The notes under the pieces: generated by a model
The model's input: only the letters and a program-made list of their open reading frames with translations
The model's database searches: none
Told to the model about the DNA's origin: nothing
In this document: positions 60,492 through 64,000 of the stretch, piece after piece
Layout of the letters: each line of letters starts with the position of its first letter
How positions within the stretch are numbered: position 1 is the stretch's first letter
Program-made: the position numbers and the translations under genes
Origin: Gracilimonas sp965227785
Lineage (GTDB): Bacteria > Bacteroidota > Rhodothermia > Balneolales > Balneolaceae
Assembly: GCF_965227785.1 (NCBI RefSeq)
Contig: NZ_OZ245785.1
Location: 1,302,001-1,366,000 of the forward strand
Length of the DNA: 64,000 nucleotides
Reading direction: 5' to 3'

Positions 60492-62930
60492 CTAATTAAA
60501 AGCTCTTTCTGCGAGTATAATAATAGTCAATGCGCTGGTAAGTGTGGCAACAGATTTTTGCAAAATTTCTCCCGCACTCTGTTTTTCCGAATCGGGCTCC
60601 GGTGCCTCATAGATTACGTTGATACGTGCTCCGTCTTCAACTTTGGGGTTTTGCTTAAACCATCCTTTGCGCCGAACCTGGTAAATAGCACCGTTGGCTT
60701 GTGTGAGCTGAACGTATTTGTAACTATCTTTCTGCATCCCTCCAGCCTGGTCTAAGTAGTAGGTTAAGCGCTCGCCCTCTTTGAATTTGATGTAACCGTC
60801 AAGAGCAACGTTTCCGGTTACCAAAACGGTACTTGGTATTTTTGGTATTCGAATAGAATCTCCAGACTTTACAAAAATTTCCTGGGTTCTATCTCCGTCA
60901 AGTAATTCCTTAAGGTTTATAATTACCTCCTGATCACCCCTGAATAACCTGGCACCTGAGGCATAGGCCTCCCTGGTTAGCCCGCCAGTCCTCTCTATAA
61001 GTTTCGAAAGCCTTTCATTTTCAGAAAGAATAGTATAGGTACCGGGAAATTCGACCTCACCTTCTATGGAAATAAACTGCTGTTCATTAAAGCGAGGATT
61101 CCGCCGAATATAAACCTGATCTCTGTGCTCAAGTTCAAATGTTTTGGCATTATCAAGAATGGGCCAAAAATGTTCTACAGAATAAAAATCATCTTTTTTC
61201 TCAGAACCTGAAATCAACTCATGCGTGAGCTTACTGGTGAGCATGTTCTTGCTTAATGTTTTCTCTGTTCGGGTGATTTCTGCATCCCCAATGTAAGCAG
61301 CTTCTGTAAATCCACCCGCCTTCAAAATCAAATCTTCCAGGCTCATATTCTCGCTATATTTGAAGCGACCAGGATTATTCACCTCCCCCGTTATATTCAC
61401 ATATCTCTTGTCAATGAGCTCAACGGTATTTCTGAAAACCTGAAGCCGATCTCTTTTTTGAAGCATAATATTTTGATCCGCTCCTTCATTTTCTATCACT
61501 TCCTGAAGCTCAATACTAAATACCGAGGTGGTTGAATCATCATTGGTTCGTGTAAGTATCGCCCTTCCTAAAAATGCATCATCTTGCAAGCTGTCAGCGA
61601 CCAAAATCAGATCCCTGACTGTCCTGATTTTTTCAGAGAGTTCATAAATTCCCGGTTGATTTACTAAACCAGTAATCTGAACATAATCATCTGAGACCTC
61701 TGATATCTTGAACATCCGAACTTTATCCTGATCGAAAAGCTCAACTTCTCGTTCTCCGGTCAAAACTTCTTTCAAAGGATAATCAATAATTTCTCTGGCA
61801 AAGCTTGGATCCACTCTCTGCTCAATAGGTATCACTCTGCTGATTTGAAAACGATCTCCATACACTTCAGATTTCACTCCACCTGCAAACTCGATAAGTT
61901 GGCTTAATCCCTCATCCGGTTTCATTTCATATATAGCCGGCCTTCTGATTTGTCCCTGTATCGATACTGTACTTTCACGGGGTGGTATAAAAATTCTGTC
62001 ATTATTTAGAAGAGGCACATTCTGACTATCTGTACCATTTAATAGGAGCTCATACAAATCAATAGAAGCTACCTGTTCGCCCTCTCTTATAACGCGTATA
62101 TCTCGTAAGGAACCGGATACTTTTGGGCCGCCAACCCCATAAAGGACATTAAAAATGGTAGAATTGTGGGTAAATGAATAACCTCCCGGGTTCTTGACTT
62201 CCCCAAGCACAAACAATTGTATGGGTCTTAATCGAGTAACAGTCAGGTCTATGAAAATAGTAGGTGGATTTCGAAGTAACCCGGAATAACTTTTCCCAAG
62301 CCTTACTTTTAAAGACTCTCTTAAGTTTGAAAGTTTTTGTCCGGCCACCGTCACTAAACCAATATTTGGAATCAAAATTCTGCCTTCCACATCTACCTGT
62401 AGCTCATACTGAAATTCAGTGGCACCCCATACGGTAAGCCTGAGCTGGTCTTCGGGGCCCACAACATATCCATCCCCAACGGGTCCTACCGTTCTTGGCT
62501 TGAAAGGATCGGGAGTGTCGGAAAAAATATTGTAGCCGAAATACTCTAATCCCGAGGTATCTTTAGATGTGGTAGTTTTTGGCACACTATCCTGATCACT
62601 ACTTGCACTTAATATAATATCATCTGCACTTGTAACATTTCCGCTCAGATTTTCAAACCCGGTGCCTATGGTATCGTTTCTATTATTTAACCTAAGATCA
62701 ATCAACCACTGTTGAATTTGCTCTTCCGAAACTCCCCTTGCTCGGGCAACTCTGGCTATCTGATCCGGATCATTGGGATTAATTCCCGCTTGCCTGGCGA
62801 TTTGTTGTGCTTGGGAAAGCGTTAAATTCCTTCTTGTTAATTCCTCTTGTACTGAACTTTGTGCGTAAGCAGAAACAGTTAAAAAAAATAGACCACCCAA
62901 AACCAAATAAATAACTCGCATACCCATCAT
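60492..62930 (-). CDS. Wza-like polysaccharide export protein with SLBB domains
   Basis: An 812-residue outer-membrane-associated export protein. A signal peptide ends near SAYAQS, then an N-terminal helical repeat (LTLSQAQQIARQAG, ARARGVSEEQIQQW). The Poly_export domain (about residues 150-245) has YVVGPEDQLRLTVWG and VDVEGRILIPNIG. Several SLBB domains follow (GEVKNPGGYSF, GLVNQPGIYEL, GEVNNPGRFKY, GEVEFPGTYTI, GNVALDGYIKF) and a C-terminal helix near 790-808 sits in the membrane. There is no lipobox cysteine, unlike E. coli Wza. It forms the channel for capsule or exopolysaccharide export. It lies 13 nt from the SLC13 gene, in the same direction as the sulfate-activation genes. Confidence 0.88.
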   Translation of the reverse strand: MMGMRVIYLVLGGLFFLTVSAYAQSSVQEELTRRNLTLSQAQQIARQAGINPNDPDQIARVARARGVSEEQIQQWLIDLRLNNRNDTIGTGFENLSGNVTSADDIILSASSDQDSVPKTTTSKDTSGLEYFGYNIFSDTPDPFKPRTVGPVGDGYVVGPEDQLRLTVWGATEFQYELQVDVEGRILIPNIGLVTVAGQKLSNLRESLKVRLGKSYSGLLRNPPTIFIDLTVTRLRPIQLFVLGEVKNPGGYSFTHNSTIFNVLYGVGGPKVSGSLRDIRVIREGEQVASIDLYELLLNGTDSQNVPLLNNDRIFIPPRESTVSIQGQIRRPAIYEMKPDEGLSQLIEFAGGVKSEVYGDRFQISRVIPIEQRVDPSFAREIIDYPLKEVLTGEREVELFDQDKVRMFKISEVSDDYVQITGLVNQPGIYELSEKIRTVRDLILVADSLQDDAFLGRAILTRTNDDSTTSVFSIELQEVIENEGADQNIMLQKRDRLQVFRNTVELIDKRYVNITGEVNNPGRFKYSENMSLEDLILKAGGFTEAAYIGDAEITRTEKTLSKNMLTSKLTHELISGSEKKDDFYSVEHFWPILDNAKTFELEHRDQVYIRRNPRFNEQQFISIEGEVEFPGTYTILSENERLSKLIERTGGLTREAYASGARLFRGDQEVIINLKELLDGDRTQEIFVKSGDSIRIPKIPSTVLVTGNVALDGYIKFKEGERLTYYLDQAGGMQKDSYKYVQLTQANGAIYQVRRKGWFKQNPKVEDGARINVIYEAPEPDSEKQSAGEILQKSVATLTSALTIIILAERAFN

Positions 62931-63065
62931 ATAATAAAGTTTAATCTAACCTAATTTCTCTCGAATATTATGTACCCCTTGCATTTACATCCTCAAAATA
63001 GAAAATAACCACCAACTAGCAATGTCTGTTCTTTAAATATTATAATTTATTAATATGAATGGCCT

Positions 63066-64000
63066 TCAAAACTGAATTCTTACCTGCATACCTATTGAGC
63101 TTCTAACATCACCCTCAATCTTACTTAGCCCACTACCGATCACCTGAGTATTTTCAAAAATAGTAATGCCATACTTAAACCACAGATCTAAGAACTCCGT
63201 TGCTGTATATTTTACAGTTACATACGCTCTCTGACCCTGGTCATACAAAACCGTATTTGAAAGCACATATAACAAGTCACTTTCAAATTGATATACTCTT
63301 GTTGAAAAACTTTCCGTATCAAATACAGACACTCGCGCGTCAATTCGGAGTGCATCAATCGGCTGTAATCGAACGTCCTGATACATGAGGAAACCTTTCT
63401 CCCAGACATCGCCCGCCTCTTTATTCCGCGCGAATTCTAACCGTGAACGTAGACGAACTGCGGAACTAACCTGATATTCGAAGTTTGCTCGGATACTCGC
63501 TCTTTTTTCCTTGCCTAACCGAAGTTCGTTTGCTCCCCGCTCATTGGTTATTTCAAATTCCTCCTCCTGAAGTTCATTTCTAAGCAGCACGTATGCGTTC
63601 AGTTTCGGGGTGAATTTAACTTCAACCAAACCCAGCACATCGAAGCCACCGGTAGCCTGAGAAGTACCAAAGCGGGGAGCTGCAAAACGGTATTGATCCA
63701 CATATCCGCTCATGGATATTCTTTGGCTAAGCTGATGGCGAATGCCAACGTAAAACCCTTCTTCATTCTGCGGAGCTGAAGACCTTTCCCCAAACCCACT
63801 TGATAGAAGTGACTGAAAATCTCTTTCATAATTTCGGTAAGAAAGAGCCAGTTCCGTATTCTCTGAAATCGGAGCCTCTAATCCGGCAACAGCCCCTAAA
63901 CCCCCATTCTGGCTTCGCGCCAGTTCTCCGAAAACGAAAGCACTTCCAATAAGCCCACGATAGTCTATTCCTAAAACTGAGTTTACTGAGCCTTCAAAGT
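63066..64000 (-). CDS. C-terminal part of outer-membrane helix-hairpin-helix-family protein
   Basis: The frame runs from the right edge to a stop at 63066, so only the last 311 residues are visible. The chain is a beta-barrel: alternating strands with RNYERDFQSLLSSGFGE, NEEGFYVGIRHQL, MSGYVDQYRF and repeated aromatic belts, ending KIEGDVRSSIGMQVRIQF with a C-terminal Phe. The NEEGxYxG and SGYxDxFRF-like blocks are those seen in Bacteroidetes outer-membrane proteins that carry N-terminal helix-hairpin-helix domains, so a similar start is expected outside the window. The internal ATG at 63713 is not a start. Function is unknown. Confidence 0.7.
   Translation of the reverse strand, partial: FEGSVNSVLGIDYRGLIGSAFVFGELARSQNGGLGAVAGLEAPISENTELALSYRNYERDFQSLLSSGFGERSSAPQNEEGFYVGIRHQLSQRISMSGYVDQYRFAAPRFGTSQATGGFDVLGLVEVKFTPKLNAYVLLRNELQEEEFEITNERGANELRLGKEKRASIRANFEYQVSSAVRLRSRLEFARNKEAGDVWEKGFLMYQDVRLQPIDALRIDARVSVFDTESFSTRVYQFESDLLYVLSNTVLYDQGQRAYVTVKYTATEFLDLWFKYGITIFENTQVIGSGLSKIEGDVRSSIGMQVRIQF

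Noticed and set aside
63066..63713. Apparent 215-residue gene starting at 63713
   Set aside because: The frame is open upstream to the window edge and the upstream residues continue the same beta-barrel, so this is an internal methionine rather than a start.
1..64000. CRISPR arrays, tRNA or rRNA genes, insertion sequences, prophage
   Set aside because: I saw no direct repeat-spacer pattern, cloverleaf sequence, transposase or phage gene in the window.

Overview
The window reads as a chromosomal segment of a marine or halophilic member of the Balneolota (Bacteroidetes/Rhodothermota side of the tree). The support is indirect: three proteins end in type IX secretion (T9SS) tails introduced by the NYPNPFNP motif, TonB-dependent receptors occur without SusD partners, a tripartite TRAP transporter and a glycine-betaine uptake system are present, and base composition is moderately AT-rich. 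The genus is inference. I see no rRNA, tRNA, CRISPR array, prophage or insertion sequence.

Region 1 (1-3 kb, minus strand): a truncated RCC1-repeat secreted protein and a plant-type leucine-rich-repeat protein with a T9SS tail. Region 2 (3-31.7 kb): a pectin / rhamnogalacturonan utilisation locus built around a divergent promoter at 21.40-21.88 kb. Leftward run GH105, PL1, GH43, CE12 acetylesterase, CE8 pectin methylesterase and UxaE tagaturonate epimerase, then separately promoted TonB receptor - TonB receptor - T9SS pectate lyase, and a third TonB receptor. Rightward run KduI, KduD, a DUF4861 lipoprotein, a LacI regulator, KdgK, UxuA, Eda and a DctP-DctQ-DctM TRAP transporter. A working model: the T9SS pectate lyase cuts homogalacturonan at the cell surface, TonB receptors import oligomers, periplasmic CE8, CE12, PL1, GH43 and GH105 reduce them to galacturonate and unsaturated uronate, the TRAP system carries uronates inward, and the KduI/KduD and UxaE/UxuA branches meet at 2-keto-3-deoxygluconate, which KdgK and Eda convert to pyruvate and glyceraldehyde-3-phosphate. 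UxaC and UxuB, needed for plain galacturonate, are not in the window. A fructose-1,6-bisphosphatase faces the TRAP genes.

Two sets of palindromes with a central CG, both of LacI type, mark this locus: a TTAACCGGTTAA set in front of two receptor transcription units and, imperfectly, upstream of a 1147-residue T9SS protein with three 242-residue repeats; and an AATCGATT-type set on both sides of the divergent promoter. Only one LacI gene is present.

Region 3 (33-43.3 kb): the repeat protein, a decayed GNAT acetyltransferase pseudogene, a CHASE-PAS-HisKA_2 sensor kinase, and a 5-oxoprolinase operon (PxpA, PxpB, PxpC) led by an Nramp homologue that has lost the family's metal-binding residues. 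Region 4 (43.4-54.9 kb): housekeeping and small-function genes (YwbE, hydrolase, CBS protein, metallo-hydrolase, methyltransferase, dihaem cytochrome c, M1 peptidase), then an outer-membrane porin beside a complete glycine-betaine ABC transporter, and two unrecognised small genes. Region 5 (55-64 kb, minus strand): sulfate activation (CysD, CysNC), CysQ, an SLC13 permease and a Wza-like SLBB export protein, followed by the end of an outer-membrane helix-hairpin-helix family protein cut by the window edge.
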